The notes: generated by a model not told the origin, from the letters alone. 64,000 nucleotides of DNA from Roseomonas sp. (GCA_020249285.1 JADCFX010000040.1:104807-168806), one strand, 5' to 3'; positions 29,712 through 39,800 are shown, counted from the stretch's first letter. Translations and numbers: made by a program.

Positions 29712-30464
29712 CTAACTCAGAATACGGATCGCGGCCTGTTCATAGCTTGGCACCAAGCCAATCCATTCATAGGCGCGGCCGGTGCTCGCGATGAATTCGG
29801 AAAACGCCTTATGTTCATGATGCTGCCAGCCCGGGTAATTCAGGTATTCGTCAAAAACAATCACCGTGCCGGCAATGATCCTATCCTTTAACTGCGCGAG
29901 GACGGTCTGGGTCGAGGAATAAAGATCGCAATCAATATGGAGGAAACTCACCGGCTGGCCTGGATGCGCATCCAGAAAAGCGGGCAGGCTGCGGTCAAAC
30001 CATCCCTGCACCAGCGTGACATTGGCCGGCACTGCCGGCAGGCCTTCCGTTTTGAAGGTGCCTGTATCGAAACCCGGCCGCCAATATTCCGGCAGACCTT
30101 CAAATGAATCGAAGCCATAGACGGTCTGATCGGGCCTGGCCGCCGCGATCAGGCCAATGGAATGGCCAGAAAAAACCCCGAATTCCAGCACCAAGCCAGC
30201 CGGCGCGGGGATGGCGAGCATGGCTTTCAGAAAATCATCGCCATTGGGAAAGCGCGCCACTCGGGGCATGGCGCCGGCGACGAATTCCACCGAGGATATT
30301 GCTGCCGCCAAGGATTGCAGACGATCAATATCAAAATGCTCATAACGCCCGCGCCCCAGCGCGCCCTGCAGCACATGTTCTGCGGCGATATCCGCGATCA
30401 TGGCGCGCGCTTCAGGTGTTTCGAGCAGAGCCAGGAGTTCAGTCTTGGAAAGGGCCAAAATCAT
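29712..30464 (-). CDS. Class I SAM-dependent methyltransferase (TylF/MycF-like)
   Basis: A 250-aa protein with SAM motif LVLEFGVFSGHSIGLIA, VYGFDSFEGLPEYWR, FLHIDCDLYSSTQTVL and IVFDEYLNYPGWQHHE, the pattern of macrocin O-methyltransferase-like enzymes. The substrate is unknown. It is 26 bases downstream of purQ on the same strand and may be read from the purine operon. Confidence 0.8.
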   Translation of the reverse strand: MILALSKTELLALLETPEARAMIADIAAEHVLQGALGRGRYEHFDIDRLQSLAAAISSVEFVAGAMPRVARFPNGDDFLKAMLAIPAPAGLVLEFGVFSGHSIGLIAAARPDQTVYGFDSFEGLPEYWRPGFDTGTFKTEGLPAVPANVTLVQGWFDRSLPAFLDAHPGQPVSFLHIDCDLYSSTQTVLAQLKDRIIAGTVIVFDEYLNYPGWQHHEHKAFSEFIASTGRAYEWIGLVPSYEQAAIRILS

Positions 30465-30490
30465 ACTCCCAATATGGCAGAAGCAAGGGT

Positions 30491-31189
30491 TCAGGCGGCA
30501 AAAAAGCGCTGCGCCAGGCTTTCAAACATGGGCAGGCCATCAACGCCGCCCATCAGCGGATCCACCAGATCTTCCGGATGCGGCATCAGCCCGCAAACCC
30601 GCAAATTGGGCGATAAAATCCCCGCGATATTGCGCGCGCTGCCATTGCGATTGGCCGCTTCCGTCGCTTGGCCCGCTTCATCCACATAACGGAAGGCAAC
30701 CAAGCCTTCGCCTTCCAGCCGATCAAGCGTTGCATCATCGGCGAAGTAATTGCCATCACCATGCGCCATGGGGGCGCGGAAGCAATCGCTCTGTTGCCAC
30801 TGCGCGGTAAAGGCCGTTCCGGAGCGCTCCACCCGCAAACTGCAATCCATGGAAAGAAAGCGCAACGTGGCATTGCGTAGCAATCCGCCCGGCAAAAGCC
30901 CGGCTTCGATCATGATCTGAAAGCCGTTGCAGACACCCAGCACATGCCCGCCCGCTGCAGCGAAATCCTTCACCGCGCGCATGATGGGTGATTGCGCCGC
31001 CATGGCCCCGCAGCGCAGGTAATCGCCATAGGAAAAACCGCCCGGCAGCACCACCAGATCAAGCCCTGCGGGCAGCGCCGCTTCGCGGTGAAACAACATG
31101 GCCGGTTCGCGGCCCGATGCGCGCTTCAGCGCCAACCGCATATCCCGTTCCCGATTGGTGCCGGGGAACACAATAATCGCAGCCTTCAT
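30491..31189 (-). CDS. purQ: Phosphoribosylformylglycinamidine synthase, glutaminase subunit
   Basis: A 232-aa class I glutamine amidotransferase: [25 protein letters not shown], nucleophile Cys in [11 protein letters not shown] and catalytic HPED near the C-terminus. It supplies ammonia to PurL in de novo purine synthesis with PurS. ATG 31189 gives the family N-terminus; the frame extends 10 codons into the preceding small gene. Confidence 0.96.
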   Translation of the reverse strand: MKAAIIVFPGTNRERDMRLALKRASGREPAMLFHREAALPAGLDLVVLPGGFSYGDYLRCGAMAAQSPIMRAVKDFAAAGGHVLGVCNGFQIMIEAGLLPGGLLRNATLRFLSMDCSLRVERSGTAFTAQWQQSDCFRAPMAHGDGNYFADDATLDRLEGEGLVAFRYVDEAGQATEAANRNGSARNIAGILSPNLRVCGLMPHPEDLVDPLMGGVDGLPMFESLAQRFFAA

Positions 31190-31194
31190 GGCCT

Positions 31195-31413
31195 TCAGGT
31201 TCCGATCAGGCGGAGCCAATGCAGCCCGCCCATGAATACCATTGTCACCAGCGCGGCGAGTGCCGCGGCCGTCACCCAGCGATTGATCGTCCGCTTGCCG
31301 CGCGCCAGCATATTGCCGCGCGCGACAATGGGCGCGCGTTGTTCGCGCCAGCGCAGCCCCATGGCGATCAGCACGGTCAGCACCAGCATCGCGATCAGGC
31401 TGGCCTTGACCAC
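31195..31413 (-). CDS. Small two-helix membrane protein between purS and purQ
   Basis: A 72-aa protein with two hydrophobic helices ([15 protein letters not shown] and [18 protein letters not shown]) separated by a basic loop. It is packed between purS and purQ with only a few bases on either side, so it must be co-expressed with purine enzymes. No family recognised. A membrane protein in this position is unexpected. Confidence 0.65.
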   Translation of the reverse strand: MVKASLIAMLVLTVLIAMGLRWREQRAPIVARGNMLARGKRTINRWVTAAALAALVTMVFMGGLHWLRLIGT

Positions 31414-31414
31414 C

Positions 31415-31654
31415 TCAGACGATCTCCACCCGAAAGCTTTCGATCACCGTATTGGCGAGCAGCTTGCGTGCCATATCTTCGGCGATCTGCTTGGCCTGCG
31501 CCGGATCAGCCTCGGCCAGATCAAGTTCAATCACCTTGCCGGCGCGCACATCACGCACACCGCCAAAGCCCAGGCCTTCCAAAGCGTTGCCAATGGCTTT
31601 GCCCTGAGGGTCCAAAACCCCCGTCTTTGGCATTACATAAACGCGGGCTTTCAT
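31415..31654 (-). CDS. purS: Phosphoribosylformylglycinamidine synthase subunit PurS
   Basis: A 79-aa protein with MKARVYVMPKTGVLDPQGKA, LEGLGFGGVRDVRAGKVIEL and an end SFRVEIV, typical of PurS, which bridges PurQ and PurL. ATG 31654 is chosen over one five codons upstream because the family begins M-K-A/V. It lies 118 bases downstream of purC. Confidence 0.95.
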   Translation of the reverse strand: MKARVYVMPKTGVLDPQGKAIGNALEGLGFGGVRDVRAGKVIELDLAEADPAQAKQIAEDMARKLLANTVIESFRVEIV

Positions 31655-31772
31655 ATTCCGACCGTCCATTGGTAATGAGTCTGTGTATCGAGGTGGCTGG
31701 GACTTGTCTGGCGCATCCGATTCACGTCTCCGGTGCTCGGCTGCGCCTGCGCCCTGCGACGATCGGATGCGC

Positions 31773-32537
31773 TCATTGAACAGCCTCCGGCCCCTTCAGG
31801 TCGCGCACACCGGCTTCGGGCAAAATACCCAAGCGCCGCGCCACTTCCTGATAGCCTTCTTCCACCTTGCCCAAATCGCGGCGGAAGCGGTCCTTGTCCA
31901 TTTTCTCGCCGGTCTTGGAATCCCAAAGGCGGCAATTATCCGGGCTGATCTCATCGGCCAGCACGATGCGCATTTCCTCATTTTCCCAAAGCCGGCCGAA
32001 TTCCAGCTTGAAATCCACCAGCGTAATGCCGACCCCAAGCAATAGCCCGGTCAGGAAATCATTGATGCGCAAAGTCAGCGCGATCATGTCATCCAGATCA
32101 TGCGTGGAAGCCCAGCCGAAGCAGGTGATGTGTTCTTCCGCCACCATCGGGTCATTCAACGCGTCATTCTTGAAGTAATATTCGATGATGGAACGCGGCA
32201 GGCGCTGGCCTTCCGGAATACCCAGACGCTCCGCAAGCGACCCCGCGGCCACATTGCGCACCACCACTTCCAGCGGGATGATCTCCACCTCCCGAATCAA
32301 TTGCTCGCGCATATTGAGCCGGCGGATGAAATGCGTCGGAATGCCAATCTCTGTCAGGCGCATCATCAGGTATTCGCTGATGCGGTTATTCAGCACGCCC
32401 TTGCCGGTAATGGTGCCCTTCTTTTTGGCATTGAAGGCGGTGGCGTCATCCTTGAAATACTGCACCAGGGTGCCGGGCTCCGGCCCCTCGAACAGGATTT
32501 TTGCTTTACCTTCATAAAGTTGGCGGCGACGAGCCAT
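31773..32537 (-). CDS. purC: SAICAR synthetase
   Basis: A 254-aa enzyme: [43 protein letters not shown] and VDFKLEFGR. It joins CAIR with aspartate using ATP in purine synthesis. It is the first gene of the purC-purS-small ORF-purQ run; purL is not in the window. Confidence 0.97.
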   Translation of the reverse strand: MARRRQLYEGKAKILFEGPEPGTLVQYFKDDATAFNAKKKGTITGKGVLNNRISEYLMMRLTEIGIPTHFIRRLNMREQLIREVEIIPLEVVVRNVAAGSLAERLGIPEGQRLPRSIIEYYFKNDALNDPMVAEEHITCFGWASTHDLDDMIALTLRINDFLTGLLLGVGITLVDFKLEFGRLWENEEMRIVLADEISPDNCRLWDSKTGEKMDKDRFRRDLGKVEEGYQEVARRLGILPEAGVRDLKGPEAVQ

Positions 32538-32642
32538 GGGTCAGTCATCCTTTGGCCCACCATCCAAAGGCGGATGGCGGAGCTTTAGTTTTGTATAGCA
32601 GCCATCACCCAGGGTCGCCACTTTAGGCCCCGAGTCGACTGC

Positions 32643-32858
32643 TCAGCCCAGCGCCTCAAGGTCATTGAACACGCCTTCCCCCGGCGGGGCGGCACAAAAA
32701 CGCCAGAGCCTTTCCCAAGTCAGGTAAGTGCCGATTCTGCTGGCAGAGCGATCTGGGGAGGGTGCAGCTAACCGCCGCGTCAGATCCACAAAAAGGACCT
32801 GGCCTGCAAGTTTTTTGGTGGTGAGGGCCGGGGGTACAGAGATTTTTTGGTCGTCCAT
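32643..32858 (-). pseudogene. Fragment matching the tail of the NRDE gene
   Basis: The 393 bp between purC and the methyltransferase hold no convincing intact gene. A 71-codon minus-strand frame here ends with ERLWRFCAAPPGEGVFNDLE. The stretch ERLWRFCAAPPGEGVF is identical to the C-terminal tail of the NRDE protein at 35121-35879, and the DNA is also clearly similar. It is best read as a duplicated, truncated end of that gene joined to unrelated sequence. The rest of the gap shows nothing I recognise. Confidence 0.5.
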
Positions 32859-32930
32859 ACGGGGGGCAATCAGGAACTGCGTCGCTTATGGGGATGTCAC
32901 AAAGAGGCGCGCTAAAACATCACACCAAGG

Positions 32931-33767
32931 TCACCGGGGAGCTGACCATTTGTTTTTGCTCTGGTCGGGCTTTGCAGGCAAAGCCCCATCGAATGGTTTT
33001 GCGTTTGGCCAAACTTCCGCAATGGAGCCGACCACTCGCCTCCGGCCCAGTGCGGCAGCAAGTCCGGTCTCATTCTTTTTGATGAGGCAGACAGAGTTGT
33101 AAAAATGAACTGATTCTATGCCAGAAAAGTCGCAATTCTTGATCAAAGCTGCGTAACTGGGATGTTTGGCCACCAAGAATTCTTGCGGTGACATGGGAAT
33201 TCCCCAATTTTCTAGATTCACGACATCAACCAAGTCCTTGAGGAAGGCCATTGATGAAGATGGATGGAACAGCCCCCCATCATAGCCTTGCCAATAACTA
33301 GCGTGTAAATCCTCGACCACGAAGATCCCACCCTTACGTAGTTTTGGAAAATAATGGAGAAATGAATTGATAATATCGTTTGATTTATGGGACCCGTCAT
33401 CAATAATGACGTCGAACTCCGCGCTCAGCGCCTCGATGCGGTTGCGCGTTGCCTCGGCATTCGCATCGCCCACGACTACGTTGATTTTGTCGTGATCTGG
33501 GTAAACGAGATTTCCGCAGAGTGGATGTATGTCGCAGCCGACGATAATACTGTGATTGGCGAAATATCGGGCATGAACTTCGAGCGAACCACCGTTCTGG
33601 ATACCTATTTCAAGCAGCGCAATGTCTCGATCCTTGTATGTGGCGAAGGCATCATCATAAACCGAAAGGTAACTGTCCCATTTGTCTGAAACTTTGCCTT
33701 CTTGGGCTTCAAAGACCTCGCGGAAGGTCTTAGAGATTTTTGTTGTCTCTTGCATCAAAAAAGCCAT
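32931..33767 (-). CDS. Class I SAM-dependent methyltransferase, surface-sugar type
   Basis: A 278-aa protein with KWDSYLSVYDDAFATYKDRD, SAM motif LLEIGIQNGGSLEVHARYF, IVGCDIHPLCGNL, FDVIIDDGSHKSNDIINSF and IFVVEDLHASYWQGYDGG. This pattern is common in methyltransferases of polysaccharide and antibiotic-sugar clusters. ATG 33767 has GGAG 10 bases upstream; the longer frame to 34010 is not supported. Base composition is clearly more AT-rich than its neighbours, suggesting acquisition. Confidence 0.78.
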   Translation of the reverse strand: MAFLMQETTKISKTFREVFEAQEGKVSDKWDSYLSVYDDAFATYKDRDIALLEIGIQNGGSLEVHARYFANHSIIVGCDIHPLCGNLVYPDHDKINVVVGDANAEATRNRIEALSAEFDVIIDDGSHKSNDIINSFLHYFPKLRKGGIFVVEDLHASYWQGYDGGLFHPSSSMAFLKDLVDVVNLENWGIPMSPQEFLVAKHPSYAALIKNCDFSGIESVHFYNSVCLIKKNETGLAAALGRRRVVGSIAEVWPNAKPFDGALPAKPDQSKNKWSAPR

Positions 33768-34110
33768 TTCTAATTGTCTCCGAGACGATCGAATCTCTGC
33801 CTGTTGGCAAGATAAAAAACTGTGAGGCCTCAACGCAAGGCTCTTGCAATCGGCAGACATATTCTGGGGCAATTTTTTCCTCGCCATTCGTCGTTTGGAC
33901 TGACGATGCGCGAGGAGGTTTGCTGGGCGGACGACTGCCATAGAGGCACATAAATTGCCAAAGCTAGTGCCTAAGACCCCTGTGACCTTAACCACCGGGC
34001 TTATTCGCACGGCCTCTCACTAGGCTGATGGCGTCGCTTGATCAAACATTATCTTTTGCTTTCCAAGGCATTCTTTCACATAATGTCAAAAATTCTGCAA
34101 GTCCCATGAC
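33768..34110. other. 343-bp intergenic region, no gene seen
   Basis: This divergent gap lies between the methyltransferase and the glycosyltransferase. It is relatively AT-rich and probably holds both promoters. The minus-strand frame remains open through much of it, but has no ribosome site or recognisable protein. I see no repeat or RNA. Confidence 0.5.
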
Positions 34111-35133
34111 ATGAGCCGCGATAAGCCCTTCCCAACCCTCCTCCCCATGCCACCCAGCGCCCAACCCCGTCCGTTCTGGTCGGTTGTTATTCCAACCTAC
34201 CAGCGCTGCGAACTTTTGAAGTCCTGCATCGAATCGATCATGTGTCAGGCTGTGGGCGAAGAACACTTGGAAATTCTGGTGTCTGACAATGATCCGGCGA
34301 GCGATATCGCGGTCCGTGTTGCCGAATGGACTGCGGGGCGTGCCCTTTACACACGCAATCCGCAAAACGTCGGTACCTTCCCAAACATCAACGCTGCCAT
34401 CAGCCGGACCAGGGGGAAATGGATTCATATCATCCCCGACGATGATTGGATCGGGCCTGGCTTCTATGCCGCCATGGAAGGCGCCATCACCACAGCAACC
34501 CATCAATTTGGCGTCGCTGTTTCCCATCACGTCAATTACAGGGAAGACAACAAAGTCTTTCAACCGACCACGCCATTGGCGGATGGTCCCGGCATATTGG
34601 GAACTCCTTTCCTGGCTCGCTTGGCCGCGTTAAATCCCATCCAAATCCCAGCCGTTGTAATGCGCAGGGAAACCTTTGAAACATCGGGCCTCTTCAGGGA
34701 AGACCTTCCCTACACCGGCGATTGGGAATTCTGGTTCAGGGCAGCCAGCAGGGTGGCCTGGCTCTATGTCCCCAATGCCGTTGCCTATTTTCGGATGCAT
34801 CCCGGCAGCCAGACACGCGCGCTCTTGCGAACCGCCCAAACGGCCGAGGATTTGCGGCGCACGCTTGATTTGAATGAACAAGCCCTGCCGCCCGAAATGG
34901 CGCCGCAAATCATGCCGCGGGCGCGGGCCCATCATGCCGGCCAAATGCTCCGCAATGCCAAAGCCGCCCTGGATTTAGCGCTGATGCCAACGGCTGAACG
35001 CTACATTCGGGAAGCCTGCGCCATCTACCCTGATGCGGCCATCACGCCTGAATTCCTGGAATGCCTAAAGCACCCTTCATTGGCGAATTTGCGGCAGCAG
35101 TTCCGCGAAGTGGCCATGCGCTACGGGGCCTGA
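34111..35133 (+). CDS. Family 2 glycosyltransferase
   Basis: A 340-aa GT-A protein with WSVVIPTYQRCELLKSCIES, EILVSDNDPASD, metal-binding DDDW in IHIIPDDDWIGPGF and YTGDWEFWFRAA. It probably builds surface polysaccharide. No membrane segment is evident. The last 13 bases overlap the end of the convergent NRDE gene. Confidence 0.85.
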   Translation: MSRDKPFPTLLPMPPSAQPRPFWSVVIPTYQRCELLKSCIESIMCQAVGEEHLEILVSDNDPASDIAVRVAEWTAGRALYTRNPQNVGTFPNINAAISRTRGKWIHIIPDDDWIGPGFYAAMEGAITTATHQFGVAVSHHVNYREDNKVFQPTTPLADGPGILGTPFLARLAALNPIQIPAVVMRRETFETSGLFREDLPYTGDWEFWFRAASRVAWLYVPNAVAYFRMHPGSQTRALLRTAQTAEDLRRTLDLNEQALPPEMAPQIMPRARAHHAGQMLRNAKAALDLALMPTAERYIREACAIYPDAAITPEFLECLKHPSLANLRQQFREVAMRYGA

Positions 35134-35879
35134 AGACGCGCGGCCCCTGCCCACCGAACCCCCTCAAACACCCCCTCCCCCGGCGGCGCCGCGCAAAAGC
35201 GCCACAGCCTTTCCCCCGCCGCGCCAAAGCCCAAAAGGCTGGACGAGATCGTGCCATAGCCCGCCAGCAGCGGCACTTTGAGTGTCGCGGCCAAATCCCC
35301 CTCATGGCTGTCATCGGCCAGGCGTTCTTCCCAAGCGCGCCAATCACCCCGCGCGGGCTCGGGCGCGGCGGCGGCGCGAAAGCGTGGCAAATGGCGACGC
35401 GTGCGGGGGTGGCTTTCATCATTGGGCGGGTGGGATGTCACCATGGAAAGCCCGGGCACCATGGCCGTGGCCTGAGGGCGCCCTTCCCCAAGCGCTTCGA
35501 TGTAGAACGCTGCACGCTGATCCGCGACCACTAGGTTGAAGGGGCGCCAGGCGCCGGCATCAAGGCGGGTAATGGCCTCCATCGCCGCTTCGGCTGTCGC
35601 GGCATTCGCGGCCATCAGGGGCAATTCGCCGCGGCTTCGTTTGCCGGGCGCGGGGCCAAGGCTGCCGAGGCGGTTCAAGGCTGCCGCCAGCACGCCCTTG
35701 GGGCCAAGCGCCATCCAGCTTCCGCCCGCGCTGCGGTCTCGCCCGCCAATCACGTCGGGGTAACCAGGCCACCAGGCCGCCGGCGCATCCCAGGCGCGGT
35801 CCACCCTTTCATCGCGATTGGCGGCAATCAGCATCGGCCATTCGTGATCGGGCCGATTGAGCAGAATGAGCGTGCACAT
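35121..35879 (-). CDS. NRDE family protein (TANGO2-like)
   Basis: A 252-aa protein beginning MCTLILLNRPDHEWPMLIAA followed by NRDER, the family hallmark; Cys2 is a candidate N-terminal nucleophile. Further family features are WWPGYPDVIGGRDRSAGGSW and GVLAAALNR. Eukaryotic TANGO2 relatives are linked to heme or lipid handling; the bacterial role is unknown. The C-terminal ERLWRFCAAPPGEGVF is duplicated at 32643-32858. Confidence 0.88.
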   Translation of the reverse strand: MCTLILLNRPDHEWPMLIAANRDERVDRAWDAPAAWWPGYPDVIGGRDRSAGGSWMALGPKGVLAAALNRLGSLGPAPGKRSRGELPLMAANAATAEAAMEAITRLDAGAWRPFNLVVADQRAAFYIEALGEGRPQATAMVPGLSMVTSHPPNDESHPRTRRHLPRFRAAAAPEPARGDWRAWEERLADDSHEGDLAATLKVPLLAGYGTISSSLLGFGAAGERLWRFCAAPPGEGVFEGVRWAGAARLQAP

Positions 35880-35924
35880 AGGGCGCTTAATTGCGCCGCG
35901 CGGCAGGCGCGCGCAAGCCGCGCT

Positions 35925-36260
35925 TCAGAACCTGAAATTGAGCGAAACGCCGGGCCGCCCGTAATAGCCGTAACGAGGATAGGGCGCCGGCACATGATAA
36001 GAAGGCGGCGGCGCATAGTAATAGGCCGGAGGCGGTGCGTAATAAACCGGCGGAGGCGCGTAATAGACGGGAGGCGGCGCATAGCGCACCGGGGGCTGGA
36101 TAATCACTACCTCCCCATGGCCGCGAGGGGTGTAGTGAGGCCTGGGGTGATAGCCATAACCATAACCATGTTGCGGATGCGCGCTTGCCGGCGCGCCAGA
36201 TAGCGCCAACCCAACCAAACCAAAGGTCAGTAAAGCAAGATGACGGAGGTTCAAGGTCAT
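35925..36260 (-). CDS. Secreted Tyr/Pro-rich repeat protein
   Basis: A 111-aa protein with a signal peptide (LRHLALLTFGLVGLALSGAP, cleavage near ASA-HP). It then has a His/Gly/Tyr-rich stretch and a run of at least four YYAPPP repeats before a C-terminal GVSLNFRF, which looks like an outer-membrane beta-strand ending in Phe. No defined function; probably exported to the periplasm or surface. ATG 36260 has GGAGG 8 to 12 bases upstream. Confidence 0.75.
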   Translation of the reverse strand: MTLNLRHLALLTFGLVGLALSGAPASAHPQHGYGYGYHPRPHYTPRGHGEVVIIQPPVRYAPPPVYYAPPPVYYAPPPAYYYAPPPSYHVPAPYPRYGYYGRPGVSLNFRF

Positions 36261-36320
36261 GGCAACGACTCCCTTAACGTTGCGATAATGCTCCCGCCAC
36301 ACGGCAGAAAAAAGGCATTC

Positions 36321-37085
36321 TCACAAGTCCAGCATCATCCGTTCCAGCGCATCGCCAAGCGCAATCTGCCCGCCTTCCAACACCTCGGCATAAACCCCCA
36401 AATCCGCATGGCCGAAATGCCGGCGCAAATCGCGCGGCGGGTTAGCGTCGCGCAACGCGGTTTCCGGGTTCACCTCGGTCGCGGCGCAGCGCACGATGCG
36501 CTTCACCACCTTCAGCCGCACCTGGCCGATCTGGATTTCCCGGCCAAGCCAATCAAACTCCGCCCAGGGCCGCCCGCCAGAGAAATAGAAATTCGCACGA
36601 AAGCGGATGGGGTCAAGCGCCATGCCGGCCTCGGCTTCCAAAGCATGCAAGCTGGCAAGGCCGATGATGGATACCACCTTCATCGCCACATCGGAAAAGC
36701 GATGGCCGGGGGCTTCAATGAAGCGCGGTTCGCCACGTGCTTCCGGGCCGAGGAAGGCAGTCAGATAGGCGGCGATGGCGGCCTTGCCTGCCTCGGTCCG
36801 GGTATCGCCAAGAAAGGGCGCGGCGCCGGGGGCGCGGATGGCGAGGCTCCCGTCATGCGGGTCGAAGGCCGTGTGCAGCAGGGCAAGCCGTTCATTGGCC
36901 ATCAGGCAGCCGAAATTGCGTTTGGAAAGCCAGCGCGGTGCCGCCACATCAAAGGGCGCATCCCCCTGGGCGAGTGCGAAGCGCCGGTCATGCGGCAGCA
37001 TCTCACCAGGGGTCAGCGCCACGGCTTCCATCGCCTCGGCTGATAGCCCCTTTACCGGGTAGCGGTAGATCTTTTCGATACGCAT
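36321..37085 (-). CDS. MOSC domain protein
   Basis: A 254-aa protein with the N-terminal MOSC beta-barrel start IEKIYRYPVKGLSAEAME and the C-terminal MOSC core RFRANFYFSGGRPWAEFDWL, then VKRIVRCAATEVNP with the conserved Cys. MOSC proteins bind molybdenum cofactor and move sulfur or reduce N-hydroxylated compounds. It is divergent from clpB. Confidence 0.87.
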   Translation of the reverse strand: MRIEKIYRYPVKGLSAEAMEAVALTPGEMLPHDRRFALAQGDAPFDVAAPRWLSKRNFGCLMANERLALLHTAFDPHDGSLAIRAPGAAPFLGDTRTEAGKAAIAAYLTAFLGPEARGEPRFIEAPGHRFSDVAMKVVSIIGLASLHALEAEAGMALDPIRFRANFYFSGGRPWAEFDWLGREIQIGQVRLKVVKRIVRCAATEVNPETALRDANPPRDLRRHFGHADLGVYAEVLEGGQIALGDALERMMLDL

Positions 37086-37095
37086 CAGGACCCCC

Positions 37096-37127
37096 CTTGA
37101 AGCAGATCAAGGTCAGATACCACATAT
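37096..37127 (+). promoter_or_regulatory. Candidate RpoH (sigma32) promoter for clpB
   Basis: CTTGAAG at 37096-37102 and CCACATAT at 37120-37127 resemble the heat-shock -35 (CTTGAA) and -10 (CCCCATNT) elements, with 17 bases between them, about 70 bases before clpB. The -10 deviates from consensus. Confidence 0.45.
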
Positions 37128-37196
37128 CGAGCATTATGGTGTCATTCGTTGCCCATTCGGGGGCGAGGGGCATCGTCCGCTCAGGAGAGGGACCAC

Positions 37197-39800
37197 ATGG
37201 ACATCGAAAAGTTTACCGACCGCGCCCGCGGTTTTCTGCAAGCGGCGCAAACCATTGCCATCCGCGAATTCCACCAACAGGTGACGCCGACGCATCTGTT
37301 GAAGGCGCTGCTGGATGATTCGGAAGGGGCCGCCAGCGGCCTGATCCGCGCCGCCGGGGGAGACCCGATTCGCGCCAAGAACGCGGTGGAAAATTTCATG
37401 GCGCGCCTGCCGAAAGTGACCGGCGGCGGCGCTTCCGCGCAACCGAGTTTCACCGCCGATATCGTGCGCATCTTGGGCAATGCCCAGGAACAGGCGAATC
37501 GCGCCGGCGATGCCTTTGTGGCGCAAGACCGCGTGCTGGTTGCCTTGGCCGGCAGTGAGGGCGATGCCGGGCGCGCGCTGCGCCTGGCGGGTGCCGAGCC
37601 CGACAAGCTGGAAAAGGCCATTGCGCAAATCCGCAAGGGCCGCACGGTGAATAGCCAAAACGCCGAAGACAGTTTTGATGCGCTGAAAAAATACGCGCGC
37701 GACATCACGGAAGTGGCGCGCCAGGGCAAGCTTGACCCGGTGATTGGCCGCGATGAGGAAATTCGTCGCGCCATTCAGGTACTTGCCCGCCGCACCAAGA
37801 ACAATCCGGTGCTGATTGGCGAACCGGGTGTCGGCAAAACCGCCATTGTCGAAGGCTTGGCGCTGCGTATCGTCAATGGCGATGTGCCGGAAGCGCTCAA
37901 GACCAAGCGTGTCATGGCGTTGGATCTTGGTGCCATGATTGCGGGCGCCAAATACCGCGGCGAATTCGAAGAACGCCTGAAGGCAGTGCTGGCGGAAACC
38001 ACGCAGGCGGAAGGCGAGATTATCCTGTTCATTGACGAAATGCACACGCTGGTGGGCGCGGGCAAGGCGGATGGGGCGATGGATGCGTCCAACCTGCTGA
38101 AGCCTGCCCTGGCACGCGGTGAATTGCATTGCATCGGCGCCACAACGCTTGATGAGTATAGGAAGCACGTGGAAAAGGATGCGGCGCTGGCGCGGCGCTT
38201 CCAGCCCGTATTTGTGGGCGAGCCCAGCGTGGCAGATACGATTTCCATCCTGCGCGGCATCAAGGAAAAATACGAACTCCATCACGGCGTGCGCATTGCC
38301 GATGGCGCGTTGGTGGCGGCCGCGACACTTTCCAACCGCTACATCACGGATCGCTTCCTGCCCGATAAGGCCATTGATTTAGTGGATGAGGCTTCTTCGC
38401 GGCTTCGCATGCAGGTGGATAGCAAGCCGGAAGAATTGGACGCGATTGACCGCGACCTCATGCGCCTCAAAATCGAACGCGAAGCGCTGAAAAAGGAAGA
38501 TGACGCCGCATCGCGTGATCGGCTGCTGAAGCTTGAGAAGGAATTGGCGGAGCTTGAGGAAAGCTCCTCAGCCATGACCACGCGCTGGGAAGCGGAAAAG
38601 GGCGAGGTGGTTGAAAGCCAGAAGCTCAAGGAAGAATTGGACAAGGCGCGGACCGAGGTTGAATTGGCGCAGCGCCGCGGTGATCTGACCAAGGCTTCTG
38701 AACTGCTCTATGGCGTGATCCCGGGCATTGAAAAAAAGCTCGCGGATGCCGGCAATGGCGATGCCAAGCTGGTCAATGAAGCGGTGACGGAAGAAGGCAT
38801 TGCCGCCGTGGTCAGCCGCTGGACCGGTATTCCGGTGGAAAAAATGCTGGAAGGCGAAAGGGCCAAGCTGCTGCGGATGGAAGACCAGCTCCGCAAGCGC
38901 GTCGTCGGTCAGGAAGAAGCTTTGGAGGCGGTGTCTAAAGCCGTGCGCCGTGCGCGTGCCGGCTTGCAGGACCCCAATCGCCCGATTGGCAGCTTCCTGT
39001 TCCTGGGTCCGACCGGTGTTGGCAAGACGGAGCTGGTGAAGTCACTCGCTTCCTTCCTGTTCGATGATGATCGCGCCATGACGCGCATTGACATGTCCGA
39101 ATACATGGAAAAGCACGCGGTAGCGCGGCTAATCGGCGCCCCGCCTGGCTATGTTGGCTATGAAGAAGGCGGCGCGCTGACAGAAGCCGTGCGGCGGCGG
39201 CCTTATCAGGTGATCCTGTTCGATGAGGTCGAAAAGGCGCATGATGATGTTTTCAATGTGCTGTTGCAGGTGCTGGATGATGGGCGGCTGACGGATGGCC
39301 AGGGGCGGGCGGTTGATTTCCGCAATACCATCATTGTGCTGACCAGCAATCTCGGCGCGCATGCCATCGCTGAATTGCCGGAAAGCGCGGATATCGAAGC
39401 AGCGCGGCCTTCCGTGATGCGTTCCGTGCGTGAACGCTTCCGTCCGGAATTTCTGAACCGGTTGGATGAGGTTGTGCTGTTCCGGCGCCTCGCGCGCGGG
39501 GATATGGCGACGATCGTTGACATCCAATTGCAGGGCCTCAGGCGGCTGTTGGAAGATCGCAAGATCACCATAACGCTGGATGAAGCGGCGCGGGAATGGT
39601 TGGCGGAAGCGGGTTATGATCCGGTTTACGGCGCGCGGCCCTTGAAGCGCGTCATTCAGCGGAACCTTCAGGATAAGCTGGCCGGCTTGCTTCTGGAAGG
39701 CAGCGTGAAGGATGGCGAAAGCCTGACGGTAACGGCCAGCCCCGATGGGCTGGAAGTACGCCACGCCTCAGCGGAAGACGCGCCGGCTGAGGCGGCCTGA
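37197..39800 (+). CDS. clpB: ClpB disaggregase
   Basis: An 867-aa Hsp100 chaperone. It has an N-terminal Clp domain ([20 protein letters not shown]), NBD1 with Walker [10 protein letters not shown], a long coiled-coil middle domain (about 410-520), NBD2 with GPTGVGKTE and a C-terminal domain. It rescues aggregated proteins with DnaK. ATG 37197 has GGAGAGG upstream and gives the normal start; the longer frame is rejected. The whole gene also reads open on the other strand for long stretches, a codon-bias artefact. Confidence 0.98.
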   Translation: MDIEKFTDRARGFLQAAQTIAIREFHQQVTPTHLLKALLDDSEGAASGLIRAAGGDPIRAKNAVENFMARLPKVTGGGASAQPSFTADIVRILGNAQEQANRAGDAFVAQDRVLVALAGSEGDAGRALRLAGAEPDKLEKAIAQIRKGRTVNSQNAEDSFDALKKYARDITEVARQGKLDPVIGRDEEIRRAIQVLARRTKNNPVLIGEPGVGKTAIVEGLALRIVNGDVPEALKTKRVMALDLGAMIAGAKYRGEFEERLKAVLAETTQAEGEIILFIDEMHTLVGAGKADGAMDASNLLKPALARGELHCIGATTLDEYRKHVEKDAALARRFQPVFVGEPSVADTISILRGIKEKYELHHGVRIADGALVAAATLSNRYITDRFLPDKAIDLVDEASSRLRMQVDSKPEELDAIDRDLMRLKIEREALKKEDDAASRDRLLKLEKELAELEESSSAMTTRWEAEKGEVVESQKLKEELDKARTEVELAQRRGDLTKASELLYGVIPGIEKKLADAGNGDAKLVNEAVTEEGIAAVVSRWTGIPVEKMLEGERAKLLRMEDQLRKRVVGQEEALEAVSKAVRRARAGLQDPNRPIGSFLFLGPTGVGKTELVKSLASFLFDDDRAMTRIDMSEYMEKHAVARLIGAPPGYVGYEEGGALTEAVRRRPYQVILFDEVEKAHDDVFNVLLQVLDDGRLTDGQGRAVDFRNTIIVLTSNLGAHAIAELPESADIEAARPSVMRSVRERFRPEFLNRLDEVVLFRRLARGDMATIVDIQLQGLRRLLEDRKITITLDEAAREWLAEAGYDPVYGARPLKRVIQRNLQDKLAGLLLEGSVKDGESLTVTASPDGLEVRHASAEDAPAEAA

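Noticed and set aside
33768..34010. 81-residue N-terminal extension of the methyltransferase
   Set aside because: No ribosome site, and a well-placed GGAG selects ATG 33767.
37134..38285. 383-codon open frame opposite clpB
   Set aside because: Antisense shadow of a conserved ClpB coding region in GC-rich DNA.
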